A stretch of 64,000 bases of DNA from [Ruminococcus] lactaris ATCC 29176 (GTDB taxonomy: Bacteria > Bacillota > Clostridia > Lachnospirales > Lachnospiraceae), in the NCBI RefSeq assembly GCF_025152405.1, contig NZ_CP102292.1, positions 2,046,001 through 2,110,000 on the forward strand, given 5' to 3'. The notes under the pieces are model-generated. The model made no database searches. It had not been told where the DNA came from and saw nothing but the letters and a program-made list of their open reading frames with translations. Shown piece by piece: positions 17,165 through 24,868 of the stretch (positions are counted from its first letter, which is position 1; each line of letters opens with the position of its first letter). A program made the translations under genes and the position numbers.

Positions 17165-17983
17165 TCAATCCTCGTATTCACAAATGTATCCTATCCTGCC
17201 TGAAAAGGATGGAACTACTGCAAGAATGTCATTCGGTGCATCATTCCATGTCCATCTTCCCTCATTCTTGTAATAAAGAAGATCAAGATATTCTTCCTCA
17301 TTTGCTCCATCTCTGAAGCTCGGTTCCCCACTCAGCCATTCTGAACTGCACCAGTATGATGAAGTATTAATCTGATCTCCATATAATTCATCATCTTCAT
17401 CTGCCCAATAATACTCGCTGCTTCCCGAATCCCTCCGGCCTCCGATGAAAAACTGGATCTTCTGGTAAGAGCCTGCATCTAACTGCTTCAATATATACTG
17501 ATACTCTTCCTCGCTATTGATACGCACCAGGTATCCACCCCTGCTCTTGCAATCGGCAAACGCCTGACTCCACGTTACATCTGCAATAATAAATTCATAT
17601 CGATGAATCCCGCCTTCTGTCGGATCATATTTCTCTTCTTCATCCTCTTCTTCATCTGCCGGGGCTTTCGCTTCATCTTTTGCTGATTTATCTGATTTAT
17701 CTTCTTTATCTGACTTTACTGACTCAGACTTGGTCTTTGTCTCAGCTTTATCTGCTGGTGAAGGCTTTAAGAAAATAATGGCCGCTATCACACCTGCCGC
17801 TATCACCAAAAGAATCAATATTACAATCAGAATGATCTTCGCTGCTCCGGTCTTCTTCTGAGGCTGCCGGGGTATTTCCGGTGGATATGGCTGCTTTTCC
17901 CACGAATCTCTTATATCATTTCCACACTCCGGACAAAAACTGCTGTCATCCGGAATCTGCTTTCCACAAAATGGGCAATACAT
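17165..17983 (-). CDS. Zinc-ribbon, single-span protein with C-type lectin-like domain
   Basis: 272 residues from the ATG at 17983 (AAAGGA upstream). Zinc ribbon (CPFCG...CPECG), one membrane span at about 48-70, an acidic/lysine-rich linker, and a C-terminal C-type lectin-like fold. The hallmarks are WSQAFADCKSRGGYLVRINS, an FIGGRR strand, W-containing core segments, WTWNDAPND and the closing GYICEYE with its cysteine. Such domains in bacteria bind glycans or proteins. A promoter at 18249-18277 and one 194-bp repeat precede it, so the repeat would lie in its leader RNA. Confidence 0.87.
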   Translation of the reverse strand: MYCPFCGKQIPDDSSFCPECGNDIRDSWEKQPYPPEIPRQPQKKTGAAKIILIVILILLVIAAGVIAAIIFLKPSPADKAETKTKSESVKSDKEDKSDKSAKDEAKAPADEEEDEEEKYDPTEGGIHRYEFIIADVTWSQAFADCKSRGGYLVRINSEEEYQYILKQLDAGSYQKIQFFIGGRRDSGSSEYYWADEDDELYGDQINTSSYWCSSEWLSGEPSFRDGANEEEYLDLLYYKNEGRWTWNDAPNDILAVVPSFSGRIGYICEYED

Positions 17984-18045
17984 ATTTCTTATCCTTTCAC
18001 AATTCTTTGCCAGGAAATACAGTTTCATAATTCCTTAACATAAAT

Positions 18046-18239
18046 GATGCCAGGGTCAAAAGGTCTAAGCCCACATGAGCTTGCTCATAGGTGGGTGAAA
18101 GACCTTAGGACCCGCCCCGATATGAGCATAAAAATGGGGCGTAAGCACCATGATATGCGAATAGCGGGTAGGATTGTGGGAGTGCGTAGCACGAAACAAT
18201 CCGTAGGCATCAAAGTCGGGGGCTTTTGACCCCGACATC
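18046..18239 (+). repeat. 194-bp repeat, copy R1 (full length)
   Basis: Full copy of the family whose ends read GATGyCrGGGTCAAAAG and its inverse. It is flanked by ACATAAA on both sides, a target-site duplication. Helix variants here: ATGAGC/GCTCAT, ATGG/CCAT and GTGC/GCAC, closing with GTCGGGG/CCCCGAC. It lies between the promoter at 18249 and the lectin-domain gene. Short open frames inside it are not real genes. Confidence 0.95.
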
Positions 18240-18248
18240 ACATAAACG

Positions 18249-18277
18249 ATTATACTATTTTTCTCTGCACACTTCAA
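18249..18277 (-). promoter_or_regulatory. Promoter upstream of R1 and the lectin-domain gene
   Basis: TTGAAG (18272-18277) and TATAAT (18249-18254) with 17-nt spacing on the minus strand, just after the GH25 stop codon. The insertion R1 now separates it from its gene. Confidence 0.6.
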
Positions 18278-18279
18278 TC

Positions 18280-19203
18280 CTATTTTGAAGGCTTTTCGAT
18301 TAATTGGATATTTATGTCTGTTCTTCCATTAATTCCGTCCACGGATCCCTGATTCGTATATTGCCATACTTCAAAATGATATGGAGTCTGCGGCTTTAAT
18401 TCGTAATCCGCATACCAGACCGGATATGCGGATAATTTTTCCAGATCCAGCTCATAAGCTTCCCACAACATATTACTGTAGATCATAGCATCATAACCTG
18501 CTGCTTCAATCGCACTACAAAATGCTTCTGTATTTTTTGTGAACTGCTCCCCTGATACATGATCTGTCCTTGCATCATCATCAAGAATGCTTTCCGGGTC
18601 AAATACTACCGGGAGCTGAAGATTATATCCTGAAAGGTGATCCAGCACAAACTTTGCTTCTTCCCTCGCTTCCTCTTCATTTACCGCCTGCGAAAAGAAA
18701 TAAACTCCGACATCGAGTCCCGCATTCTGTGCCTGCTGTATATATTCGTCAAAGCGGATATCCGCATTCACAGTTCCTGCCTCTGCATAACCGCGGTATC
18801 CAATTCTGATAAAAGCGAAGTCATAACCTGCTGCTTTTACCTTTTTCCAGTCAATCTCTCCCTGATGGTAAGAAACATCAATCCCCAGTCTGGAAGTATA
18901 TTTCTCATCTGCATAGGTCAATCTGTCTCCATCATGAATAAATAATGTATCATTATATTGCTTTTTTGCAATGTTCTGATTAATTTCTACTGAATACTGT
19001 TGCCCATATACATCAACAAACTGCAAAATCTCCGGTTCCTTTTCGGATTCTTTTTCTTCTTCTTTTTCATTCTGCTGTTCCTGCTTTTTCACTGTCTTCT
19101 CTTCTTTAGCTCCACTGTCGGATTTTTCAGAACTTCCGCACCCTGTCATACAGAAAATCATACAGCAGAACAAAACTGCCATCACTGGAAATGCCCTTTT
19201 CAT
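18280..19203 (-). CDS. GH25-family lysozyme lipoprotein
   Basis: 307 residues. A lipoprotein signal (lipobox CMTGCG, Cys22) is followed by an acidic/lysine linker and a glycoside hydrolase family 25 domain from about residue 105: GIDVSYHQGEIDWKKVKAAGYDFAFIRIGYR, then LPVVFDPES with the DxE catalytic pair, then VWYADYE and HFEVWQYT. GH25 enzymes cut the N-acetylmuramic acid glycosidic bond of peptidoglycan. Its ATG follows directly after the stop of the upstream gene, with GGAGG overlapping that stop, so translation is likely coupled. Together with the amidase at 20285 it points to wall remodelling by this block. Confidence 0.93.
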   Translation of the reverse strand: MKRAFPVMAVLFCCMIFCMTGCGSSEKSDSGAKEEKTVKKQEQQNEKEEEKESEKEPEILQFVDVYGQQYSVEINQNIAKKQYNDTLFIHDGDRLTYADEKYTSRLGIDVSYHQGEIDWKKVKAAGYDFAFIRIGYRGYAEAGTVNADIRFDEYIQQAQNAGLDVGVYFFSQAVNEEEAREEAKFVLDHLSGYNLQLPVVFDPESILDDDARTDHVSGEQFTKNTEAFCSAIEAAGYDAMIYSNMLWEAYELDLEKLSAYPVWYADYELKPQTPYHFEVWQYTNQGSVDGINGRTDINIQLIEKPSK

Positions 19204-20145
19204 CTAATTTTCCTCCATAAACTCATCCCAGCTTCTTACCTGCTGACTTGAATCCGAAAAGCCGCACATCCGATATAAACATTCTGTAACATATGCTTTT
19301 TCGAGCCGGTCTTTTTCACTTGTATAATCCGGGAAGATCACTTTCATCTGAAGAACATATCCGGCTTCGATCTTAGTCATGTCATAGATTGCACTGTTAT
19401 GAGCTGAGCTGTCCCATCCGGTCAGAATTGCCTTCCCATGATCTCCTTCTGAGGATTTTACAATTTTTTCAGGTTCAACTAACCCCTTACTCTCAATATT
19501 GTATACATTTTCTGTCATATTCTCGATAGAAAGGGCATCTGTTCTGGAAGTCAGAGAAAAGATCAGTTGAGACCCATCACTTCCTTCAAATGTAATTGTC
19601 TGGCAGTTTTCTCCATAACTGACCAGATCCGGATCCTCATCGACGGACACTTCATTATACAGATCTACCGGATAATAAAACTTGAAATCCGTAATCTTGG
19701 AATCATAAGATTCATACAGATCCGGATCCAGATTTTCACTATAATCTGCCTTTGTATCCTCATCGATCCAAAATTCATCTTCCAGATCACTGCTCTCATC
19801 TTCCTCCTGCAGTACATCTTCTTTCAGATCTTCTTCATCCTTTGTCTCTTCTTCAGCTTTCTCCTTTTTTACTTCCTTTTTTAAATCGTCTTTTTTTATT
19901 TCCTGACTGATCTTTTCTGAGGAATCCCGAAAATGCAGATAAAGAGCAGTGCCAATTCCGATCATCGTAACCAATAATAGAACTACCGTTATCAGAACCA
20001 GCACCCAGTGCATCGTTCCTGTCGCTTTTTTCGATTCTTTTTCTTCTTTTCTGACATTCACATCAGGTGAATTAATACTCTGTCCGCACATCGGGCAGAA
20101 TGTACTGTCGTCTGAAATTTCACTCCCACAGAAAGGGCAATACAT
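19204..20145 (-). CDS. Zinc-ribbon, single-span protein with PsbP-like outer domain
   Basis: 313 residues from the ATG at 20145 (AAGGAAAG upstream); the open frame upstream runs through a repeat and is not used. Zinc ribbon (CPFCG...CPMCG), membrane span at about 45-68, a long Glu/Lys/Asp-rich linker, then a ~150-residue domain (FYYPVDLYNEV, QTITFEGSDGSQLIFSLTSR, YVLQMKVIFPDYTSEKD). This resembles the PsbP/Mog1-like fold often seen in secreted Firmicute proteins; I hold that loosely. Directly adjacent to the GH25 gene. Confidence 0.83.
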   Translation of the reverse strand: MYCPFCGSEISDDSTFCPMCGQSINSPDVNVRKEEKESKKATGTMHWVLVLITVVLLLVTMIGIGTALYLHFRDSSEKISQEIKKDDLKKEVKKEKAEEETKDEEDLKEDVLQEEDESSDLEDEFWIDEDTKADYSENLDPDLYESYDSKITDFKFYYPVDLYNEVSVDEDPDLVSYGENCQTITFEGSDGSQLIFSLTSRTDALSIENMTENVYNIESKGLVEPEKIVKSSEGDHGKAILTGWDSSAHNSAIYDMTKIEAGYVLQMKVIFPDYTSEKDRLEKAYVTECLYRMCGFSDSSQQVRSWDEFMEEN

Positions 20146-20168
20146 CTTCTTTCCTTCTTTCTTCTTGT

Positions 20169-20281
20169 GATGTCGGGGGCAAAAGCCCCCGACTTTGATA
20201 CTCATATCGGGGCGGGCCCTAAGGTCTTTCATCCACCTATGAGCAAACTCATGTGGGCTTAGACCTTTTGACTCTGGCATC
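20169..20281 (-). repeat. 194-bp repeat family, copy R2 (internally deleted, 113 bp)
   Basis: Inverted relative to R1. Both ends and the first long hairpin are kept, but about 80 bp of the middle are lost. The GATGTCGGGGGC end lies at 20169 and the GGCATC end at 20281. Flanks read TTCTTGT and TTCTTAT, a target duplication with one change. It fills the gap between the amidase gene and the PsbP-like gene. Confidence 0.9.
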
Positions 20282-20284
20282 TTC

Positions 20285-21127
20285 TTATTGTTGATAATAC
20301 TCATTTACACCAGACACAATTCCCTCAACCATCTTTTGACGATATGCACTGTCTGCCATATTCAGATCATCCTGCTGATTGGTCATAAATCCCATTTCCA
20401 ATATGATGACCGGAATTTTGCTCCAGTTAATCCCGGTCATTGTATCATTCACCTGAATTCCCTGGTTTGCCATTCCGGTCGCTGCACAATAATTGTCCAG
20501 GACATCCTGTGCTAATCGATTACTTTCATCATACAGATTTCCAACATAAGGATTCCCTGCAGATCCGATTAAAACCAATGCTCCATTTGCCGAACTATTT
20601 TCACTTCCATTCGCATGAATCCGGATTGCAATATCTGCACCCGCATCATTTGCCATGGTTGCTCTCTCCGCATTGCTGATTGCAGTTTCATTATCTTCTC
20701 TTGTCATGATCACATCATATCCTTCGTTCTGCAATGCCTCCCGAAGCATTAATGATATAGCAAGATTCAATTCGTATTCCGCTATGCCGGAATACCTTCC
20801 GCTTGTTCCTCCGGTAGCCTTTGCTTTCATAACATTGCTCCCAGGAGCATTAGGCTCTTTCGCACTCATATCCACATCCGGAGCCTGATGCCCTGGGTCA
20901 ATCGCAATCAAAATTCCTTTCTTTTCCGGAATGTCTTCATTTTGAGTCGCCTCATCCATTCCTGAAACCGTCTCTTCTGAATCGGACGCTGAATTTTCTT
21001 TTTCCTTGGGCAATTCCAGCACCAGATCCGGTGCAGCTTCTTTTGCTTTTTCCTTTTTTCCACATGCACACATACCAAAAATCAGCATGAATACCATACA
21101 GCCACACACTAGCTTTTTACATTTCAT
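20285..21127 (-). CDS. N-acetylmuramoyl-L-alanine amidase lipoprotein (Amidase_3)
   Basis: 280 residues. Lipoprotein signal with lipobox MCACG (Cys22), a Glu-rich linker, then an Amidase_3 zinc hydrolase domain from about residue 70. Zinc ligands and catalytic residues are all visible: IAIDPGHQ, the Glu in IAEYELNLA, RIHANG and ILEMGF. The enzyme removes stem peptides from peptidoglycan. It is 8 bp downstream of the YARHG gene, so the two are co-transcribed. Complements the GH25 lysozyme two genes on. Confidence 0.94.
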   Translation of the reverse strand: MKCKKLVCGCMVFMLIFGMCACGKKEKAKEAAPDLVLELPKEKENSASDSEETVSGMDEATQNEDIPEKKGILIAIDPGHQAPDVDMSAKEPNAPGSNVMKAKATGGTSGRYSGIAEYELNLAISLMLREALQNEGYDVIMTREDNETAISNAERATMANDAGADIAIRIHANGSENSSANGALVLIGSAGNPYVGNLYDESNRLAQDVLDNYCAATGMANQGIQVNDTMTGINWSKIPVIILEMGFMTNQQDDLNMADSAYRQKMVEGIVSGVNEYYQQ

Positions 21128-21135
21128 AATAGACC

Positions 21136-21846
21136 CTACTCATATTTTTTTATCGTCTCAATATTCGCTTTTTCTGTCTCTGACAACATTGATTCACTGA
21201 AATCTTCCGGACGAATCGTTCCTCTGTACCAGGATTTTGAATTAAAATAATCCTGAAGTTCCTGATCATCAAACATTCTTCCATGACGGGCAAAAATTTC
21301 ATTTCTCGCCAGTCGAAGTTCACTTTTTGACAATCCACTTACTTCACTGTCTGCCAATATTCTTTTACTGCTATCCGGAAGTATATAATTATCTGTCTTT
21401 TCTTCTGCTTCCGCCTCTTCTTTCGTCTCCTCTTCTTTCTCAGAGTCCTCTTTTTTTGCTTTATCAGCGTCTTCTTTCTTTTTCTTACTTTCTTTTTCTT
21501 CTTTAATTTTTTTATTCGTGCTTTGATTTAATTCTGTCTTCAATTCATTACTGACAGAATTATCTGACGATGTATCTGTTCTATGGTTCAAAAGAAACCA
21601 TGCTGCAACTCCTGCCGTAATCAGAAGACATACTGCAATAATTATTGCAATAATCACCGGCACAGAACTGGAAGAAGATTTTCCTTTCCGTTCTTCTTCC
21701 ATATCAAAATCGTCTTCATATAATGACATTTTCGGCATTTCTGTCGTATGCTGATAGGTATTTCCTCTTGGCTCTATCTTTCGTCCACATGAAGCACAGA
21801 ACATAGAATCGTCATCCGTTATATGATTACAATACGGGCATCTCAT
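21136..21846 (-). CDS. Zinc-ribbon, single-span protein with YARHG domain
   Basis: 236 residues. Zinc ribbon (CPYCN...CASCG), membrane span at about 60-83, a very charged Lys/Glu linker, then a C-terminal YARHG domain (SELRLARNEIFARHGRMF, followed by YFNSKSWY). The YARHG domain is an extracellular module of unknown ligand, typical of Firmicute surface proteins and often attached to peptidases or zinc ribbons. It lies 32 bp after the multi-zinc-ribbon gene. Confidence 0.9.
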   Translation of the reverse strand: MRCPYCNHITDDDSMFCASCGRKIEPRGNTYQHTTEMPKMSLYEDDFDMEEERKGKSSSSSVPVIIAIIIAVCLLITAGVAAWFLLNHRTDTSSDNSVSNELKTELNQSTNKKIKEEKESKKKKEDADKAKKEDSEKEEETKEEAEAEEKTDNYILPDSSKRILADSEVSGLSKSELRLARNEIFARHGRMFDDQELQDYFNSKSWYRGTIRPEDFSESMLSETEKANIETIKKYE

Positions 21847-21878
21847 CTCTTACATTCCTTTCATCAGCTTCTTAACTT

Positions 21879-23096
21879 TTATGCAACCGGCGTTCCGCAT
21901 TTCGTACAGAATTTTTGTCCTTCCTCTAATGCAGCCCCACAGCTACGGCATGTCAAACTCTGCATATGCTGTACCGGAGCTGCCGGTTCCTCCCCCACTT
22001 TTGTACCACATACTGTACAGAATTTTTGTCCTTCTTCTAATACAGCTCCACATTTCACACAGGTCGGCACGGTCACTTCCGGAATATGTACTTCTTCATA
22101 TGGTGGAGTTACCGGTTCTTCATATGCCGGGGCGGCCGGTTCCTCATATACCGGAGCTGCCGGTTCTTCCTCTACTTTTGTACCACATACTGTACAGAAT
22201 TTTTGTCCTTCTTCTAATACAGCTCCACATTTCACACAGGTCGGCACGGTCACTTCCGGAATATGTACTTCTTCATATGCCGGAGCGGCCGGTTCTTCAT
22301 ATACTGGAGCGGCCGGTTCTTCATATACCGGAGCGGCCGGTTCTTCATATGCCGGGGCGGCCGATTCTTCATACGCCGGAGCGGCCGGTTCTTCATATGC
22401 CGGGGCGGCCGATTCTTCATACGCCGGAGCGGCCGGTTCTTCATATACCGGAGCGGCCGGTTCCTCATATGCCGGAGCGGCCGGTTCTTCATATGCCGGA
22501 GCTGCCGGTTCTTCATACGCCGGAGCGGCCGGTTCTTCATATACCGGAGCGGCCGGTTCTTCATATGCCGGGGTGGCCGGTTCTTCATACGCCGGAGCGG
22601 CCGGTTCTTCATATGCCGGGGCGGCCGGCTGTGCTTCAAATTGATTTCCACAGAATGTACAGAACAGTGCATCTGCCTCTACCGTCTTCTGACACTTCGG
22701 ACAAATCTTTCCTGCTCCCGGCTGCGGTGCTGGTGAAACCTGCTTTTCAATCTTTGATCCACATACATTGCAAAATCCAGAGTTGGCAGAAATCTGTGCT
22801 CCGCAATTCGGACAACTGACCATTCCTTTTAATACATTCTGCTGTTGCTTATACTGGCTTGTCAGTTCCATACTGGCTACAATCTGATCGCAAAGTACCT
22901 TTAACTGTCCCTCTGCATTTGCCGCACAATTTTCAAAATAGTATTTTCCGACTTCTCTGTAAAGATTATTCTGCTTTTCCTCTTCCGCTTTAATCGCACT
23001 TGAAAGCCTCATTCCTTCCGAAACTTCACGGGATTTGTTCGATACACTTTGTCCAAACTGTGATAATTTTCTGTCCATTTCATCAAAAAAAGCCAT
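21879..23096 (-). CDS. Soluble protein with five zinc ribbons and a 15-fold Pro/Ala/Glu octapeptide array
   Basis: 405 residues with no signal or membrane span. Residues 1-90 form a helical region (LYREVGKYYFENCAANAEGQ) related to the start of the 107-residue protein at 23341. Zinc ribbons follow at about 95-113 and 132-150, then fifteen PAAPAYEE-type octapeptides (157-276), then two almost identical VHIPE-zinc-ribbon modules separated by three more octapeptides, and a last zinc ribbon at the C-terminus. The octapeptide stretch would be extended, like a TonB/TolA-type spacer. It could be a cytosolic hub that binds other zinc-ribbon proteins; that is inference. SD GGAGG upstream. Confidence 0.88.
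   Translation of the reverse strand: MAFFDEMDRKLSQFGQSVSNKSREVSEGMRLSSAIKAEEEKQNNLYREVGKYYFENCAANAEGQLKVLCDQIVASMELTSQYKQQQNVLKGMVSCPNCGAQISANSGFCNVCGSKIEKQVSPAPQPGAGKICPKCQKTVEADALFCTFCGNQFEAQPAAPAYEEPAAPAYEEPATPAYEEPAAPVYEEPAAPAYEEPAAPAYEEPAAPAYEEPAAPVYEEPAAPAYEESAAPAYEEPAAPAYEESAAPAYEEPAAPVYEEPAAPVYEEPAAPAYEEVHIPEVTVPTCVKCGAVLEEGQKFCTVCGTKVEEEPAAPVYEEPAAPAYEEPVTPPYEEVHIPEVTVPTCVKCGAVLEEGQKFCTVCGTKVGEEPAAPVQHMQSLTCRSCGAALEEGQKFCTKCGTPVA
22269..22628 (-). repeat. In-frame 24-bp tandem array (15 units)
   Basis: Fifteen 24-bp units encode PAAPAYEE with variants PAAPVYEE, SAAPAYEE and PATPAYEE. Three further units lie at about 22100-22165 between the two duplicated zinc-ribbon modules. Near identity of units predicts length variation between strains by slippage. 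It is coding, not a CRISPR array. Confidence 0.95.
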
Positions 23097-23176
23097 TTTT
23101 TCATCCTCCGTTCTTACAACCTAATCTTTTCTTTTATTTTAATATAAATTTCCTTTTTTTGCATCATTTATTTAAA

Positions 23177-23370
23177 GATGCCAGGGTCAAAAGGTCTAAG
23201 CCCACATGAGCTTGCTCATAGGTGGGTGAAAGACCTTAGGACCCGCCCCGATATGAGCATAAAAGTGGGATGATAATCCCACGATATGCGAATATTCGGT
23301 AGGATTGTGGGAGTGCGTAGCACGGAGCAATCCGTAGGCATCAAAGTCGGGGGCTTTTGACCCCGACATC
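23177..23370 (+). repeat. 194-bp repeat, copy R3 (full length, overlaps a gene end)
   Basis: Full copy with ATTTAAA on both sides. One internal helix differs strongly from other copies yet stays paired: GTGGGAT/ATCCCAC in place of GTGG/CCAC. Its right end supplies the last nine codons and stop of the 107-residue zinc-ribbon gene. Confidence 0.95.
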
Positions 23371-23664
23371 ATTTAAATCGTATCCGCATCCACCACAAAA
23401 TCTGTCTTGACCATCAATTAATTTTCCACAGGAAGGACAATATCTCTGTGCAGGAACGTCGTCCCTTTTCTGCTGACCCCTGCCTGCAGACAAGCCTTTT
23501 ATTTTTGTAATTTTATCAAATAAAGGTAATAACTGCGGTAATGGATCTTCAAATGCTCCCTCATAATAGGCTTTCCCTAATTTTCTGTATAGTTCATCTA
23601 AAGTATCTCCTTCATCCAATCCTAATTTGTCTGGATTTACAAAAACTGTCTCATCGTAATTCAT
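23341..23664 (-). CDS. Small zinc-ribbon protein, C-terminus rewritten by a repeat insertion
   Basis: 107 residues. A helical N-terminal part (LDELYRKLGKAYYEGAFEDP) is related to the start of the five-zinc-ribbon protein, and a C-terminal zinc ribbon carries CPSCG...CGGCGYDLN. After GYDLN the codons come from repeat R3 (DVGVKSPRL, then stop). If R3 and one duplication are removed, the frame reads GYDLNK and stops. The zinc ribbon is intact, so the protein probably still works. It lies 18 bp downstream of the four-span membrane protein. Confidence 0.85.
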   Translation of the reverse strand: MNYDETVFVNPDKLGLDEGDTLDELYRKLGKAYYEGAFEDPLPQLLPLFDKITKIKGLSAGRGQQKRDDVPAQRYCPSCGKLIDGQDRFCGGCGYDLNDVGVKSPRL

Positions 23665-23682
23665 GATTCTGCCTTCTTTCTT

Positions 23683-24720
23683 TTATGCAAGTTCAAATCT
23701 CATTGGTTCCATATTATTGCTGTAGCTTACCTGAATGATCGTTCCACGCGGGATATAATACTCTCTTTTTTCACCTAACGGTTGTCCGCTTTCAAGAAAA
23801 ACCATTCTTTTTTTCTCCGGTGTCAGCCAGTATTCTTCATATTCTGCGACATAAAACACCTCTGCAAGCAATTCATGTTCTATACTCTGATCTGCCTTCG
23901 TCATAAAGATATGTACACCATCTGAACAGATCCATACAGCTTCTCCCATACTCATTGGATAGACCTTTTTTTCATACATTCTCTGCAGGCCACGGATCGC
24001 ACCTGAAAAGGTACTCCGTCCCTGCATTCTGCTCCTTTGTTGATCCATCCCCCAATCCTTTTTTATTCTATTTTCATTTCTTCTTTGGGGAACATATTCT
24101 GTGGCCTGAGTTTTTACGGTTCTCTGCATTCCACTTCTTCGATCACCCACCATTTCCTCTGGTGCAATATACATTTCCTGATGTCTGCCTGATCTTTTTT
24201 TCTCCTTGAGCAATGCTCCGGCAAAATTTAAAATCAAAGCAAGCAACTGTATTCCACCCCAAATAAGTAATGATTTTACCGGAAACAGTGCTTTTGTTCC
24301 AAGATAATCTTCGGATGTATTGGAAATTTTTTCCAAAATCGGGCCTTTCGTTTCCATACAAAGCATCAGATAGATCAATCCACCACTCAAAATTGTAAAA
24401 AGCTGTGCAACAATCGCAATATAGTATGATAACTGTGACTGCACAAGAAGAATTATGATTGTAAAAATTACTGTAACCATAACCCAGATCAAAGCACAGA
24501 CGATATATATTTTCATCTGTCTGCCTATTACAAATTCCATATCAGCATCCAGGAATGATTTTGTAGACTTTCCTATGCTCCACTGCATGAACTTAAAAAT
24601 AGATATCTCACTTTTTTCCTCATAACATTTCAAGCAGATAATCGGTAAAAAAATAATGGAAAAAGATGATAGAATCAACAACTGTGAAATATATTTAATT
24701 ACTCCTTTTATTCCCGACAT
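23683..24720 (-). CDS. Four-span membrane protein of unknown function
   Basis: 345 residues, not recognised. Hydrophobic segments at roughly 8-28, 65-92, 95-117 and 145-170, then a basic linker and a soluble C-terminal part of ~170 residues (MSMGEAVWICSDGVHIFMTK, then REYYIPRGTIIQVS). Start behind AAAGGAG, 10 bp after the 45-residue peptide. It sits between the kinase and the zinc-ribbon genes, so it may carry the signal across the membrane; that is a guess from position. Confidence 0.83.
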   Translation of the reverse strand: MSGIKGVIKYISQLLILSSFSIIFLPIICLKCYEEKSEISIFKFMQWSIGKSTKSFLDADMEFVIGRQMKIYIVCALIWVMVTVIFTIIILLVQSQLSYYIAIVAQLFTILSGGLIYLMLCMETKGPILEKISNTSEDYLGTKALFPVKSLLIWGGIQLLALILNFAGALLKEKKRSGRHQEMYIAPEEMVGDRRSGMQRTVKTQATEYVPQRRNENRIKKDWGMDQQRSRMQGRSTFSGAIRGLQRMYEKKVYPMSMGEAVWICSDGVHIFMTKADQSIEHELLAEVFYVAEYEEYWLTPEKKRMVFLESGQPLGEKREYYIPRGTIIQVSYSNNMEPMRFELA

Positions 24721-24730
24721 AACGTCTCCT

Positions 24731-24868
24731 TTACTCTCTTTCTAATCTCTCTAACATTTCTCTTTTCTTATTTTTAAATATTTTTGCTGTTACAATCAAC
24801 ATAACTCCAAAAAAGATCACTCCAATAATTCCAGCAATCAGGATCATCATTCCTGCAGTCACTTTCAT
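24731..24868 (-). CDS. 45-residue single-span membrane peptide
   Basis: Short gene: one membrane span (residues 2-28: MMILIAGIIGVIFFGVML and on) followed by a basic then acidic tail (KIFKNKKREMLERLERE). Its ATG overlaps the kinase stop codon (ATGA), which indicates coupled translation and supports it as real. No homologue comes to mind. It could be a small regulator or accessory subunit of the neighbouring kinase or membrane protein. Confidence 0.75.
   Translation of the reverse strand: MKVTAGMMILIAGIIGVIFFGVMLIVTAKIFKNKKREMLERLERE

Noticed and set aside
18044..18277. Short open frames inside the 194-bp repeats (for example SGSKAPD...YGLFRATHSHN type peptides)
   Set aside because: They recur with every repeat copy on both strands, lack ribosome sites and change with the hairpins; they are by-products of the repeat, not genes.
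22269..22628. CRISPR-like regular repeats
   Set aside because: Units are 24 bp with no spacers and encode a Pro/Ala/Glu array in frame inside a real gene.
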